Source: Mycolicibacterium chubuense NBB4
GTDB lineage: Bacteria; Actinomycetota; Actinomycetes; Mycobacteriales; Mycobacteriaceae
DNA length: 64,000 bases
Assembly (NCBI RefSeq): GCF_000266905.1
Contig: NC_018027.1
Span: 4,278,001 to 4,342,000, forward strand
Reading direction: 5' to 3'
In this document: positions 9,431 to 18,568 of the stretch, piece by piece
Layout: every line of letters begins with the position of its first letter
Numbering within the stretch: position 1 is the stretch's first letter
The notes under the pieces: model-generated
Seen by the model: only the letters and a program-made list of their open reading frames with translations
The model's database searches: none
What the model was told of the DNA's origin: nothing
Program-made: the position numbers and the translations under genes

Positions 9431-11425
9431 CACGGACGGCCCCAGTGCGGCAGCGAGATCCTCGACGCTGGTGACGGGCAGGTCGCAGGTTCGGCCACGG
9501 CACACGTACGCCGCGTCCCGGCCGTCGACACGGGGCCGGTCGAGGAGGAACTCCGCCGAATCGGCGGGTCCGCCGACGACGATCGCGCCGCCGGGCGCCA
9601 GCGCGCGGGCGGCAGCCAGCAACTCCGAATCCGGGGCTTCACACGCGACGGCGATCTGGATCGGGCCGCGCACCGCCGACTCGGCGACCGCCAGCCAGTG
9701 CCCGGCCGAGCGCGGCGCCCGCGTCAGCAGCACCGCTGCGCTGGACAGCGTCGACTCGGCAGCCGCCGCATAGCGTCGCGCCCGCTCCCCGGACGCCAGG
9801 TGCGCGGCCAGTTGAAGCGCCTCGGCCATCAGCGACGCGCCCGACGGCGTGGCGCCGTCGAGCGGATCGGCCGGCCGCAGCATCAGCTGCTCGGCATCGT
9901 CGGCCACGTCGAACCAGCGGCCCGGCTGGTCGGGATCGGCGAAGTGGTCGAGCGCCACATCCAGCAGAGCGGTGGCGGCATCGAGCCAGGCCCGCTCTCC
10001 GGTGGCTTGGTGCAGCGTCAGCAGCCCGGTCGCCAGCGCGGCGTGGTCCTCCAGAATCGCCGCGCTCTCGCCCACCACGCCTCCGAGGCTGGCTCGCCTC
10101 AACCGCCCGTCGACGACGTGGAGGCTGGTGATGGCGCGCGCGCATTCGATTGCGGCGCTGAGCAATTCGGGCTGCCCGAGGGCGAAGGCGGCTTCGGCCA
10201 GCGCGGTGATCGCCAGGCCGTTCCATGCGGTGACGACCTTGTCGTCGCGGCCGGGCTGCGGACGCGTCTGACGTGCGGCGCGCAGCACCGTACGCACCGC
10301 GTCGAACCGGGCCGTGTCGTCCGGGTCGGCACGCAGCTGCAGCACCGAGGTGCCACCTTCGAACGTGCCGGTGTCGGTGACATCGAAAAGCTCTGCAGCC
10401 CAGCGCCCGTCGCCCTCGCCGAGCACCTCCCGCAGCTGCCCGGGCGTCCAGACGTAGGTCAGCCCTTCCCGGCCGGCGGCGTCGGCGTCCAGCGACGAGA
10501 CCAGCATCGCGTCGCGGCGCAGCTCTTCGAGCAGGAAGTGGGCCGTCTCACCGGCGACCCTGCGGGCCAGCGGGTCTGCGGTGCGGCGCGCCCAGTGCGC
10601 GTAGACCCGCAGCAACAGGGCGTTGTCGTACAGCATCTTCTCGAAGTGCGGCACCACCCACGCCGAGTCGACGCTGTAGCGGGCGAACCCGCCCGCCAGC
10701 TGGTCGTAGAGGCCACCACGGGCCATCGCGTCGCAGGCCCGCGTCACCGTCGCCAATGGCGTCGGCGTCCCGGTGCGTTCGTGATTGCGCAGCAGCGCCT
10801 CGAGCAGGGCCGACGGCGGAAACTTCGGCGCCCGGCCGAAGCCGCCGTTAGCCCGGTCCTCGTCGGCCAGCAGCGCAGCCACCGCGTTGTCGCAGGTCTC
10901 GGCCTGTACGGCAGGGCCACCGCGCGGCAGGCCGGTGGACATCGACCGCAACTCGCCGGCGATCCGCTCGCCGGCCTGCTCGACGTCGGCGCGGCGCGTC
11001 CGCCACGTCTCCGACACCGCGGCCAGCAGCTGCAGGAACTGCGGCTTCGGGTAGTAGGTGCCGCAGAAGAACGGCCTGCCGTCGGGGGTGAGAAAGCAGG
11101 TCATCGGCCAGCCGCCCTGCCCGGTGAGCGCCACGGTCGCGTTCATGTAGACCGCGTCGATGTCCGGGCGCTCTTCACGGTCGACCTTGATGCAGACGAA
11201 GTCCGCGTTCATCGCCGCCGCGACCTCGCCGTCGGCGAAGGATTCGTGGGCCATGACGTGACACCAGTGGCAGGCCGCGTAGCCGACCGACAACAGGATG
11301 GGCACGTCACGCTCGGCCGCCATGGCCAGCGCGTCGGGACCCCACTGCTGCCAGTGCACCGGGTTGTCGGCGTGCTGGCGCAGGTAGGGGCTGGTCGCCG
11401 AGGCGAGGGTGTTAGTCGGGCTCAC
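9428..11425 (-). CDS. Thioredoxin-domain (DUF255/YyaL) protein
   Basis: A 665-aa protein like Rv1084. The N-terminal 160 residues are the DUF255 thioredoxin-like domain, with the redox motif CHWCH after SVGYAA; the rest is an (alpha/alpha) barrel resembling N-acylglucosamine epimerases. The precise role is unknown. The GTG at 11425 gives the conserved start [22 protein letters not shown] and overlaps the preceding small membrane gene by 14 nt, so translation is probably coupled. Confidence 0.88.
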   Translation of the reverse strand: MSPTNTLASATSPYLRQHADNPVHWQQWGPDALAMAAERDVPILLSVGYAACHWCHVMAHESFADGEVAAAMNADFVCIKVDREERPDIDAVYMNATVALTGQGGWPMTCFLTPDGRPFFCGTYYPKPQFLQLLAAVSETWRTRRADVEQAGERIAGELRSMSTGLPRGGPAVQAETCDNAVAALLADEDRANGGFGRAPKFPPSALLEALLRNHERTGTPTPLATVTRACDAMARGGLYDQLAGGFARYSVDSAWVVPHFEKMLYDNALLLRVYAHWARRTADPLARRVAGETAHFLLEELRRDAMLVSSLDADAAGREGLTYVWTPGQLREVLGEGDGRWAAELFDVTDTGTFEGGTSVLQLRADPDDTARFDAVRTVLRAARQTRPQPGRDDKVVTAWNGLAITALAEAAFALGQPELLSAAIECARAITSLHVVDGRLRRASLGGVVGESAAILEDHAALATGLLTLHQATGERAWLDAATALLDVALDHFADPDQPGRWFDVADDAEQLMLRPADPLDGATPSGASLMAEALQLAAHLASGERARRYAAAAESTLSSAAVLLTRAPRSAGHWLAVAESAVRGPIQIAVACEAPDSELLAAARALAPGGAIVVGGPADSAEFLLDRPRVDGRDAAYVCRGRTCDLPVTSVEDLAAALGPSV

Positions 11426-11705
11426 GTTTCGGGCCGGTGGCCGGGTTGTCGGTCGACAGGTCCGGGTCGGCGTCGGGCGCGCCGGCACCCGCGGTCTGCC
11501 CCGGTCCGGGAGCTTCGCGGTCGAACGACTTCGGCAGCCGGCGCAGGTGCCGGTTCATCGACCACACCAGGCCGAACACCGCGATGAGCAACAGCACGAT
11601 GACGATCAGCCCGAAGGGGCTGGCCTTGCCGAAGTCCGGCCCGGTGTTCTGGGGGCCGTTCTCGGCGAGCACTCGCGTCATCATCGTCGCCACGGCCGGA
11701 TTCAT
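11412..11705 (-). CDS. Small single-pass membrane protein (Rv1083-like)
   Basis: A 97-aa protein with one hydrophobic helix at about residues 32-48 and a Pro/Asp-rich C-terminal tail. It is placed exactly between mca and the DUF255 gene, as Rv1083 is in M. tuberculosis. Its ATG overlaps the mca stop as ATGA, and its own stop overlaps the next start, so the three genes form a tight operon. Function unknown. Confidence 0.85.
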   Translation of the reverse strand: MNPAVATMMTRVLAENGPQNTGPDFGKASPFGLIVIVLLLIAVFGLVWSMNRHLRRLPKSFDREAPGPGQTAGAGAPDADPDLSTDNPATGPKREPD

Positions 11706-12574
11706 GTCAGGTCCTCGATTCCGACGAACAGGTCGGTCTCCGGCAGCGAAACCGGCACGCGCGACCGCGCCAACTCGAATTCCTCTGTGGGCCAGAGTCG
11801 TTGCTGCCAGTCCATGGGCGTGGTGAAGAAGAAGCTGTTCGGGTCGATCTGGGTGGCGTGCGCCAGCAGCGCCTCGTCGCGCTGGGGGAAGTACTTCGCG
11901 CACTCGATCCGGGTGGTCACCCGCTTGGCCAGCAGGTCTTCGCCGGCGTCCCACTTCTCGAGCCACTTGGCGAACGGCCCCTCCTGGCCGTGCTTGGCGA
12001 ACTCGTCCTGCAGCACCTGCATCCGCTGCCGCAGGAAACCGTGGTTGTAGTACAGCTTGTGCGTGCTCCACGGCTCCCCCGCCTCGGGATAGAGCCGGTA
12101 GTCGGCGGCGGCTTCGTACGCCGCGACCGACACCTGGTGGCAGCGGATGTGGTCGGGGTGCGGATAGCCGCCGTTCTCGTCATAGGTCGTCATGACGTGC
12201 GGCTTGAAGTCGCGGACGACGCGGACGAGCGCCTCCACCGGCCGCTCGAGCGGCTCGAGGGCTAAACACCCCTCGGGCAGCGGAGGTAGCGGATCGCCCT
12301 CGGGCAGCCCGGAGTCGACAAACCCCAGCCAGTGGTGCTCGACACCGAGGATCTGCGCCGCCCGGGCCATCTCGTCGCGGCGGATCTCCGACATCCGGCC
12401 GTGCACTTCGGGCAGATCCATCGCCGGGTTCAGGATGTCGCCGCGCTCACCGCCGGTGAGGGTCACGACGAGCACGCGCACGCCCTCGTCGACGTAGCGC
12501 GCCATGGTGGCGGCGCCCTTGCTGGACTCGTCGTCCGGGTGCGCGTGCACGGCCATCAACCGCAGTTCGCTCAA
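11702..12574 (-). CDS. mca: Mycothiol S-conjugate amidase
   Basis: Mca cleaves mycothiol S-conjugates of electrophiles, releasing a mercapturic acid for export and GlcN-Ins for mycothiol recycling. The 290-aa protein matches M. tuberculosis Mca throughout. Zinc-binding AHPDDE is near residues 12-17 and the HPDH motif near 140-145. The start is a TTG at 12574, which aligns with the known [14 protein letters not shown] start and has a GAGGGAAC upstream; the ATG six codons later is the alternative. Confidence 0.93.
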   Translation of the reverse strand: MSELRLMAVHAHPDDESSKGAATMARYVDEGVRVLVVTLTGGERGDILNPAMDLPEVHGRMSEIRRDEMARAAQILGVEHHWLGFVDSGLPEGDPLPPLPEGCLALEPLERPVEALVRVVRDFKPHVMTTYDENGGYPHPDHIRCHQVSVAAYEAAADYRLYPEAGEPWSTHKLYYNHGFLRQRMQVLQDEFAKHGQEGPFAKWLEKWDAGEDLLAKRVTTRIECAKYFPQRDEALLAHATQIDPNSFFFTTPMDWQQRLWPTEEFELARSRVPVSLPETDLFVGIEDLT

Positions 12575-12703
12575 CCTGTTCCCTCTTAGCTGCTCACCTG
12601 CATGGACACTCGCGTTGAACTTCACGCCACAGTGCAACCACACTGACTACCCCTATAGTTCCAGTCCTAGTACACCTATCCGAACGACGGGCATGCAAAA
12701 CCG

Positions 12704-13126
12704 ATGATCGAGCGTCCCGCCGCCCGCTACGGGCGGCAGCGGCTGAGCCGGCGCAGCCGCCGCTGGCTGGTCATCGCGCTGACCGCGCTGGTGCTGATCA
12801 TCGGGGTGGCGATCGCTGCGGTCGCCTTCACCCGGTTCAACAGCAGCGACGTCAAGGGCGAGCTGGCCGGCTACCGCGTCGTCGACGCCCAGACCGTCGA
12901 GGTGACGGTCAGCGTCACCCGGGACGACCCATCGCGGCCGGTGGCCTGCATCGTGCGCGCCCGCTCGTACGACGGCGACGAGACCGGCAGGCGGGAACTG
13001 CTGGTGACGCCGTCGACGGACAAGACGGTGCAGGTCAAGACGCTGGTCAAGACGAGTAAGCCGGCCGTCGTCGGCGACGTGTACGGCTGCGGCAGCGACG
13101 TGCCGTCCTACCTGGTCGGCAGCTGA
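12704..13126 (+). CDS. DUF4307 membrane-anchored protein (Rv1081c-like)
   Basis: A 140-aa protein with a basic N-terminus, one membrane helix at about residues 22-43 and an extracytoplasmic domain ending in GCGSDVPSYLVGS. It matches Rv1081c by size and by its position between mca (divergent) and greA. Two cysteines in the outer domain could form a disulfide. No catalytic motif is seen. Confidence 0.82.
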   Translation: MIERPAARYGRQRLSRRSRRWLVIALTALVLIIGVAIAAVAFTRFNSSDVKGELAGYRVVDAQTVEVTVSVTRDDPSRPVACIVRARSYDGDETGRRELLVTPSTDKTVQVKTLVKTSKPAVVGDVYGCGSDVPSYLVGS

Positions 13127-13356
13127 CCCGACGGCCGTCAACCAACTCCAAACAGCAAAATCATGAAAACCGCGTATCCCCGCGGTGCTACCATGGACCG
13201 ATACACGGTTCCTGCTGGGGCCGTGTATTGCTGCATTTCGGGGGCTCAGAATCGGATGCCCGTGAACGCGGCGATACACGCACGACAGCTCCCGGCGCCG
13301 TGCACGAACTTTTCACGCGACAAGCGCGGAACCAACGATGACAGGAGCGCGACGAC

Positions 13357-13851
13357 ATGACTGACACCCAGGTCACCTGGCTGACCGAAGAAGCGTACGA
13401 CCGGCTCAAGGCTGAGCTCGACCAGCTGATCGCGAACCGACCCGTCATCGCCGCTGAGATCAACGATCGCCGCGAAGAGGGCGACCTGCGCGAGAACGGT
13501 GGCTATCACGCAGCCCGCGAAGAGCAGGGCCAGCAGGAGGCCCGCATCCGCCAGCTGCAGGAACTGCTCAACAACGCCAAGGTGGGCGAGGCGCCCAAGC
13601 AGTCGGGTGTGGCGCTGCCCGGCTCGGTCGTCAAGGTCTATTACGACGACGACGAGAAGGACACCGAGACGTTCCTGATCGCGACCCGCCAGGAAGGCAT
13701 CACCGACGGCAAGCTCGAGGTGTACTCCCCGAAGTCGCCTCTCGGCGAGGCTTTGATCGACGCCAAGGTCGGTGAGACGCGGACCTACACGGTGCCCAAC
13801 GGCAACACCGTCAAGGTGACCCTGGTCAGCGCCGAGCCCTATCACGGCTGA
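13357..13851 (+). CDS. greA: Transcription elongation factor GreA
   Basis: GreA rescues backtracked RNA polymerase by stimulating transcript cleavage in the secondary channel. The 164-aa protein has the N-terminal coiled coil with the tip [17 protein letters not shown] (acidic D and E residues of the catalytic tip) and the C-terminal FKBP-like domain with SPLGEALI. An AGGAG lies about 12 nt before the ATG. It is monocistronic, with a terminator-like hairpin 8 nt after the stop. Confidence 0.96.
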   Translation: MTDTQVTWLTEEAYDRLKAELDQLIANRPVIAAEINDRREEGDLRENGGYHAAREEQGQQEARIRQLQELLNNAKVGEAPKQSGVALPGSVVKVYYDDDEKDTETFLIATRQEGITDGKLEVYSPKSPLGEALIDAKVGETRTYTVPNGNTVKVTLVSAEPYHG

Positions 13852-13858
13852 CCGGGTC

Positions 13859-13890
13859 GCCGCGCGGCCGGACCGCGCCTTCCGCGCGGC
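13859..13890 (+). terminator. Hairpin after greA
   Basis: Nine-nt arms (13859-13867 and 13882-13890) form a perfect GC-rich stem with a 14-nt loop starting 8 nt after the greA stop. There is no U-tract. Confidence 0.55.
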
Positions 13891-13909
13891 ACGGCCCACC
13901 TTCCCGCCC

Positions 13910-14587
13910 ATGACGCAGATCGCCGAAGACCTGCTTCTGCTCCTGCTGGACAACGCGTCCGCGCAGCCCGCACTCGACAGCCCGCGCCGCGATCGTGCGC
14001 TCGCGGCCGCCGTGCTGCTCGATCTGGCCCATCAGTGCCGGATCCACCCCGCGGTGTCCGGCGAGCCGGCCGCGGGCCGGCTGGTGGCGCTCGACGTTGC
14101 GGGCGCAGCGGAGCCCCCGCATCCCGTTGCCGTGCCGGCGTTGCGGCTGTTGCAGACCAGGCCACTTCGTCCCGCCACGGCGATCAAGAAGCTGGGCAGG
14201 CATACCGAGGGCCGCCTGCTCCAGCATTTGGAGCAGCGCGGCCAGATCCGTCGAGTGATGTTCTCCCCCAAGCTCTTTCACCGCAGTTACAGGTTCCCGC
14301 TGACCGATCGGGACCGGGTGGGGTCGGCGCGCGCGGCTCTGCTGAACGCACTGTTCGACTGCAGGCCGCCCACCGCGTCGACCGCGGGGATCGTCACCGT
14401 CCTGCACGCCGTCGACGGTCTCGGCGCGCTGCTCAGCCTCAACGATCGCGGCTGGCGCTGGGTGCACGCCAGGGCAGGTGAGATCGCCAGCGGCAGCTGG
14501 GTCGATGAATCACCGACGGGACTGCCGGAGGTCAACCTCGCGGTCACCGCGTCGGCAGTGCGGCAGGCATTGGCCCAGATGGCCTGA
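13910..14587 (+). CDS. GPP34 (GOLPH3-like) family protein
   Basis: A 225-aa protein of the GPP34 family, the bacterial relatives of the eukaryotic PI4P-binding Golgi protein GOLPH3. It opens with IAEDLLLLLLDN, the usual family start, and has the PLxxATAIKKLG and SLNDRGWRW-type segments. Membrane association is likely by analogy, but the bacterial role is unknown. It is convergent with metB with only 5 nt between stops. Confidence 0.82.
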   Translation: MTQIAEDLLLLLLDNASAQPALDSPRRDRALAAAVLLDLAHQCRIHPAVSGEPAAGRLVALDVAGAAEPPHPVAVPALRLLQTRPLRPATAIKKLGRHTEGRLLQHLEQRGQIRRVMFSPKLFHRSYRFPLTDRDRVGSARAALLNALFDCRPPTASTAGIVTVLHAVDGLGALLSLNDRGWRWVHARAGEIASGSWVDESPTGLPEVNLAVTASAVRQALAQMA

Positions 14588-14592
14588 GCCCG

Positions 14593-15774
14593 TCAGGCCA
14601 GTGAGCTGAGCGCCTGCTCCACGTCGCCGAGCAGGTCGGCGGCGTCCTCGATGCCCACCGACAGCCGCACCAGATCGTCGGGCACCTCCAGCTGCGAACC
14701 CGCCGTCGAGGCATGGGTCATCGCGCCGGGGTACTCGATCAGCGACTCCACGCCCCCGAGCGACTCCGCGAGGATGAAGATCTCGGTCCGGGCGCAGAAG
14801 TCGCGCGCCGCCTGCGGTCCACCGCGCAGCCGGACCGACACCATGCCGCCGAAACGGCTCATCTGTCTGGCGGCGACGTCATGCTGCGGATGCGTGGGCA
14901 GGCCGGGGTACAGCACGGTGCCGACCGCGGGGTGGCTGTCGAGGAACTCGGCGATCAACGCGGCGTTCTCGCTGTGGCGCTGCATCCGCAGAGGCAGCGT
15001 CTTGAGGCCGCGGATGGTCAGGTAGGCGTCGAAGGGTCCGGGCACCGCGCCCGCACCGTTCTGCAGGAACCCGAACGCATCGTCGAGGGCCTCGTCGTTG
15101 GTCAGCAGTGCACCGCCGACCACGTCGGAGTGCCCACCGATGTACTTCGTCGTCGAATGCAGCACGATGTCCGCGCCGAGGGTCAGTGGCTGCTGCAGCG
15201 CCGGTGAGGCGAAGGTGTTGTCCACCAACACCTTCACCTTCTTCTCCGCCGCCAGGCTCGCGATCGCGCCGACGTCGGCGATCGTCAGCAGCGGGTTGGT
15301 CGGCGTCTCGACCCAGATCAGCTTCGTGCGGTCGGTGACAGCCGAGCGCACGGCGTCGACGTCGGACAGCGCGACGGCGGTGTAGTCGACGCCCCAGCGC
15401 GTGAACACCTTGTCGATCAACCGGAAGGTGCCGCCGTAAGCGTCGTCGGGGATCACCACGTGATCGCCCGGGCGCAGCAGCGCGCGCAGGGCACAGTCCG
15501 ACGCGGCCATCCCGGAGCTGAACGCCCGCGCGTACGACGCGACTTCGACGGCGGCCAGTGCGGCCTCCAGCGCCGAACGGGTCGGGTTGCCGGTGCGCGA
15601 GTATTCGTATCCGCCGCGCAGGCCGCCGACGCCGTCCTGCGCGAACGTCGAACTGGCGTAGATGGGCGGGTTGACGACGCCGGTGGCCGGATCAGGCCGG
15701 TAACCTGCGTGGATCGCCTTGGTGGCAATACCAAAGGCCCGGTAGTGGTCGGCCGCCGATCGCTGCTCGCTCAT
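14593..15774 (-). CDS. metB: Cystathionine gamma-synthase
   Basis: This PLP enzyme condenses an activated homoserine with cysteine to give cystathionine, the route to methionine. The 393-aa protein has the PLP lysine K210 in LHSTTKYIGG, plus SRTGNPTR and SSGMAA signatures of the Cys/Met metabolism family. The ATG at 15774 is chosen over an in-frame upstream start because it matches the family length and has a TANNNT box 8 nt upstream. With cbs nearby it covers both directions of transsulfuration. Confidence 0.93.
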   Translation of the reverse strand: MSEQRSAADHYRAFGIATKAIHAGYRPDPATGVVNPPIYASSTFAQDGVGGLRGGYEYSRTGNPTRSALEAALAAVEVASYARAFSSGMAASDCALRALLRPGDHVVIPDDAYGGTFRLIDKVFTRWGVDYTAVALSDVDAVRSAVTDRTKLIWVETPTNPLLTIADVGAIASLAAEKKVKVLVDNTFASPALQQPLTLGADIVLHSTTKYIGGHSDVVGGALLTNDEALDDAFGFLQNGAGAVPGPFDAYLTIRGLKTLPLRMQRHSENAALIAEFLDSHPAVGTVLYPGLPTHPQHDVAARQMSRFGGMVSVRLRGGPQAARDFCARTEIFILAESLGGVESLIEYPGAMTHASTAGSQLEVPDDLVRLSVGIEDAADLLGDVEQALSSLA

Positions 15775-15782
15775 GGTGGCCC

Positions 15783-15788
15783 AGGGTA
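15783..15788 (-). promoter_or_regulatory. -10 box of a probable leaderless metB promoter
   Basis: On the minus strand this reads TACCCT and ends 8 nt before the metB ATG. It sits in the 32-bp divergent gap with the acyl-CoA dehydrogenase gene. Confidence 0.4.
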
Positions 15789-15806
15789 GCGGTGTAGAAC
15801 TTACCC

Positions 15807-16994
15807 ATGTCCACCGCTGGGGCCACGACGATCGAAAGCCTGCTCGACCTCGACTCACTGCTGAGCGAGGAGGACAGGGACCTGCGCACGATGGTGCGCC
15901 AGTTCGGTGAGCAGCGCCTGCGTCCGCACATCGCCGAGTGGTACGAGGCCGGGGAGGTTCCGGTGCGCGAACTCGCGCCCGAGATCGGCAAGCTCGGCCT
16001 GCTCGGCATGCACCTGACCGGATACGGCTGCAGCGGATCCAGTGCGACGGCCTACGGCCTGGTGTGCCAGGAGCTGGAGGCGGTCGACAGCGGGCTGCGC
16101 AGCCTGGTCTCGGTGCAGGGGTCGCTGGCGATGTTCGCTATCCACCGGTGGGGCAGCGAGGAGCAGCGCGAGCAGTGGCTGCCCGGCATGGCCGCCGGCG
16201 AGCTGATCGGCTGCTTCGGGCTCACCGAGCCCGACTTCGGGTCCAACCCCGGCGGCATGCGCACCACCGCACGCCGCGACGGTTCGGACTGGATCCTCAA
16301 CGGCTCGAAGATGTGGATCACCAACGCCTCGGTCGCCGACGTCGCGATCGTGTGGGCGCGCTCCCAGGACGACGATCGTCGCGTCGTGGGTTTTGCGGTG
16401 CCGACCTCCACGCCGGGTTTCAGCGCCCGGGAGATGACGCACAAGCTGTCGCTGCGGGCTTCGGTCACCTCCGAGTTCAGCCTCGACGACGTCCGTGTGC
16501 CCGACGACGCCCGGCTGCCGGAGGCCCAGGGGCTGTCGGGCCCCTTGAGCTGCCTGTCGGAGGCGCGCTTCGGGATCGTGTTCGGCGCTGTGGGGGCCGC
16601 CCGCGATTGTCTGGAGGCGACCCTGGACTACGTCGGCAGCCGCCAGGTCTTCGATAAGCCGCTGGCCGGATACCAGCTGACGCAGGCCAAGATCGCCGAC
16701 ATGGCCGTGGAGTTGGCCAAGGCGCAGCTGCTCGCACTGCATCTGGGCCGCCTCAAGGACGAGGGCCGCATCCGACCCGAACAGGTCAGCGTCGGCAAAC
16801 TGAACAACGTGCGGGAAGCTATCACGATCGCCCGGCAGTGCCGGACACTGCTGGGCGCCAACGGAATCACGCTGGAGTACCCGGTGATGCGGCACGCGGG
16901 GAACCTGGAATCGGTGCTCACCTACGAGGGCACCTCCGAGGTGCACCAGCTGGTCATCGGAGAGGCGCTGACCGGTGTCAGCGCCTTCCGCTAG
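15807..16994 (+). CDS. Acyl-CoA dehydrogenase of the glutaryl-CoA dehydrogenase group
   Basis: A 395-aa FAD flavoenzyme. The C-terminal TYEGTSEVHQLVIGEALTG matches the glutaryl-CoA dehydrogenase subgroup, where the Glu in YEGT is the catalytic base. The FAD/substrate segments GCFGLTEPDFGSNPGGM and WITNAS are present. It resembles mycobacterial FadE7 in length. Substrate could be glutaryl-CoA from lysine or tryptophan breakdown, but a short-chain acyl-CoA cannot be excluded. It ends just before a strong bidirectional hairpin. Confidence 0.88.
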   Translation: MSTAGATTIESLLDLDSLLSEEDRDLRTMVRQFGEQRLRPHIAEWYEAGEVPVRELAPEIGKLGLLGMHLTGYGCSGSSATAYGLVCQELEAVDSGLRSLVSVQGSLAMFAIHRWGSEEQREQWLPGMAAGELIGCFGLTEPDFGSNPGGMRTTARRDGSDWILNGSKMWITNASVADVAIVWARSQDDDRRVVGFAVPTSTPGFSAREMTHKLSLRASVTSEFSLDDVRVPDDARLPEAQGLSGPLSCLSEARFGIVFGAVGAARDCLEATLDYVGSRQVFDKPLAGYQLTQAKIADMAVELAKAQLLALHLGRLKDEGRIRPEQVSVGKLNNVREAITIARQCRTLLGANGITLEYPVMRHAGNLESVLTYEGTSEVHQLVIGEALTGVSAFR

Positions 16995-17006
16995 CCCCCG
17001 CGAACG

Positions 17007-17064
17007 CCGAAAGTACGGTTTCTGACCGGATTTCGCCATTCGGCGTCAGAAACCGTACTTTCGG
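17007..17064. repeat. Convergent-gap inverted repeat, family A copy 1
   Basis: A perfect 20-bp stem (17007-17026 with 17045-17064) encloses an 18-nt loop. It lies between the stops of the acyl-CoA dehydrogenase gene and pra. A second copy sharing the arm core CGGTTTCTGACCG and the 18-nt loop is at 35773-35828. A bidirectional terminator is likely. Confidence 0.8.
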
Positions 17065-17074
17065 GTGTCGTGGC

Positions 17075-17782
17075 TCAGTAGTGCTGCGGCCCCGCTCCGG
17101 GCATGGATCCTTGCGGAGTGATCGGCACACAGACCGTGGTCATGATCTTGTCGGCGATCGTCTGGCGCTTCCTGTCCCACAACGGGAACAGATAGCCGAT
17201 GTAGCAGATGATGGCGTCGACGATGTGGGCGATCTGCCGCACCACCGACAACCCGAATCCGATCGGCTGCCAGGTCTTCTCGCTGACGACCTTGAACTTC
17301 ATCACCGACTTGCCGATGCTCGAGCCCGTCGTGCCCTGGCGGTAGCCGTAGTTCCAGACAACGTAGGCCAGCGAGAGCACGGAACCGAGGAATGTGACGA
17401 TGGAGCCGACGACGGAGTAGCTCGACGTGCAGGAGAGCCCGCCGTTGTAGTCGACGCAGTTGTTGTCGCCAGTGAGGATCGCGATGCCTTGCGCGATGCC
17501 GACGATGATGAACACCGGGATGTTGTCGATGAACCAGGCCAGCACCCGGGTGAACCAGGGTGTGTAGGCCTCTTTCGGCAGCACCGGCGCAGGCGCGTTC
17601 GGGTAGCCACCGCCCTGCGGCGGCGGGAATGCGCCGGGCGGTGGGTAATTGCCATGCGGCGGAGGCGGATAGCCGCCCGGGGGCGGCGGCGGGGCGTAGC
17701 CGCCCTGCGGGGTCGGCTGGCTGCCTGGCGGAGGAGGCGGGTAGCCACCGGCCGGCGGGTAGCCCCCTGGATTGTCGGTCAT
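17075..17782 (-). CDS. pra: Proline-rich RDD-family membrane protein (Pra)
   Basis: A 235-aa protein related to the mycobacterial proline-rich antigen Pra (Rv1078). The first 85 residues are a low-complexity Pro/Gly/Tyr-rich region of GGYPPPP-type repeats; the rest is an RDD domain with RVLAWFIDNIP, a cysteine pair between helices and RQGTTGSSIGKSVMKFKVV. The ATG at 17782 has a GGAG site and overlaps the preceding paralogue's stop as ATGA. Role unknown; the extracytoplasmic cysteines and the repeats suggest envelope location. Confidence 0.85.
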   Translation of the reverse strand: MTDNPGGYPPAGGYPPPPPGSQPTPQGGYAPPPPPGGYPPPPHGNYPPPGAFPPPQGGGYPNAPAPVLPKEAYTPWFTRVLAWFIDNIPVFIIVGIAQGIAILTGDNNCVDYNGGLSCTSSYSVVGSIVTFLGSVLSLAYVVWNYGYRQGTTGSSIGKSVMKFKVVSEKTWQPIGFGLSVVRQIAHIVDAIICYIGYLFPLWDRKRQTIADKIMTTVCVPITPQGSMPGAGPQHY

Positions 17783-18429
17783 CGGATCTCCTGTTTCGTC
17801 GTGTTGTGTACCGGTACGCAGACCGTGATCATGATCTTGTCGGCGATCGTCTGCCGTTTGGCGTCCCACAGCGGGAACAGATAGCCGATGTAGCAGATCG
17901 CACCGTCGATGATGTGTGCGATCTGACGAAGTACGGACAGCCCGAAACCGATTGGCTGCCAGGTTTTCTCACTGACCACCTGGAACTTCATGATCGATTT
18001 GCCGATGCTCGAACCGGTGGTGCCCTGCCGGTACCCCAGGTTCCAGACGACGTAGGCCACGATCAGCGCACCGGCCAGGACCATCGCCGACTGGCCGGTG
18101 GTCGACGTGGTCGACGAGCAGAAGCCGCCCATGCCGTAGTCGGAAGTGTCAGTGACACAGTCGGTTTCCTGCGTCCCCAGCACGATGCCCCAGGCGATGC
18201 CCTCCACGATCGCCACCGGGATGTAGTCGATGATCCACGCCAGCACTCGGGTCAGCCACGGGGTGTAGGACTCTTTCGGCAGCGGCGCAACGGGTCCCGG
18301 CGCCGGCGGGTAGTCGAATGCCGACTGAGCCCGCGGGAATCCGCCGGCGGCCGACGGCGGAGGCGGATACCCCCCGGGGGGCGGTGGTGGAGGCGGAGAG
18401 TTGCCGGTCGGTGGCGGATGATCGGCCAT
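17779..18429 (-). CDS. Proline-rich RDD-family membrane protein, tandem paralogue of Pra
   Basis: A 216-aa protein with the same layout as Pra: a shorter Pro-rich N-terminus (about 50 residues) and an RDD domain with RVLAWIIDYIP and the same TTGSSIGKS and KTWQPIGFGLSV segments. It overlaps pra by 4 nt (ATGA), so the pair is co-translated. M. tuberculosis has one Pra here as far as I recall, so this looks like a lineage-specific tandem duplication. Confidence 0.85.
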   Translation of the reverse strand: MADHPPPTGNSPPPPPPPGGYPPPPSAAGGFPRAQSAFDYPPAPGPVAPLPKESYTPWLTRVLAWIIDYIPVAIVEGIAWGIVLGTQETDCVTDTSDYGMGGFCSSTTSTTGQSAMVLAGALIVAYVVWNLGYRQGTTGSSIGKSIMKFQVVSEKTWQPIGFGLSVLRQIAHIIDGAICYIGYLFPLWDAKRQTIADKIMITVCVPVHNTTKQEIR

Positions 18430-18568
18430 AGGCGCCTTCCAGTCAGTTTCTCAGCTGGGAACAGCGAGCTCACAATACCTGAGAATTACCTTCGAGCAGT
18501 GTTTTCGCGCGCGAATCAGCCGCGGCCGCGTGAGCGTCCGCGGGGTTTGCCAGTTCTGCGCTGAGCCG

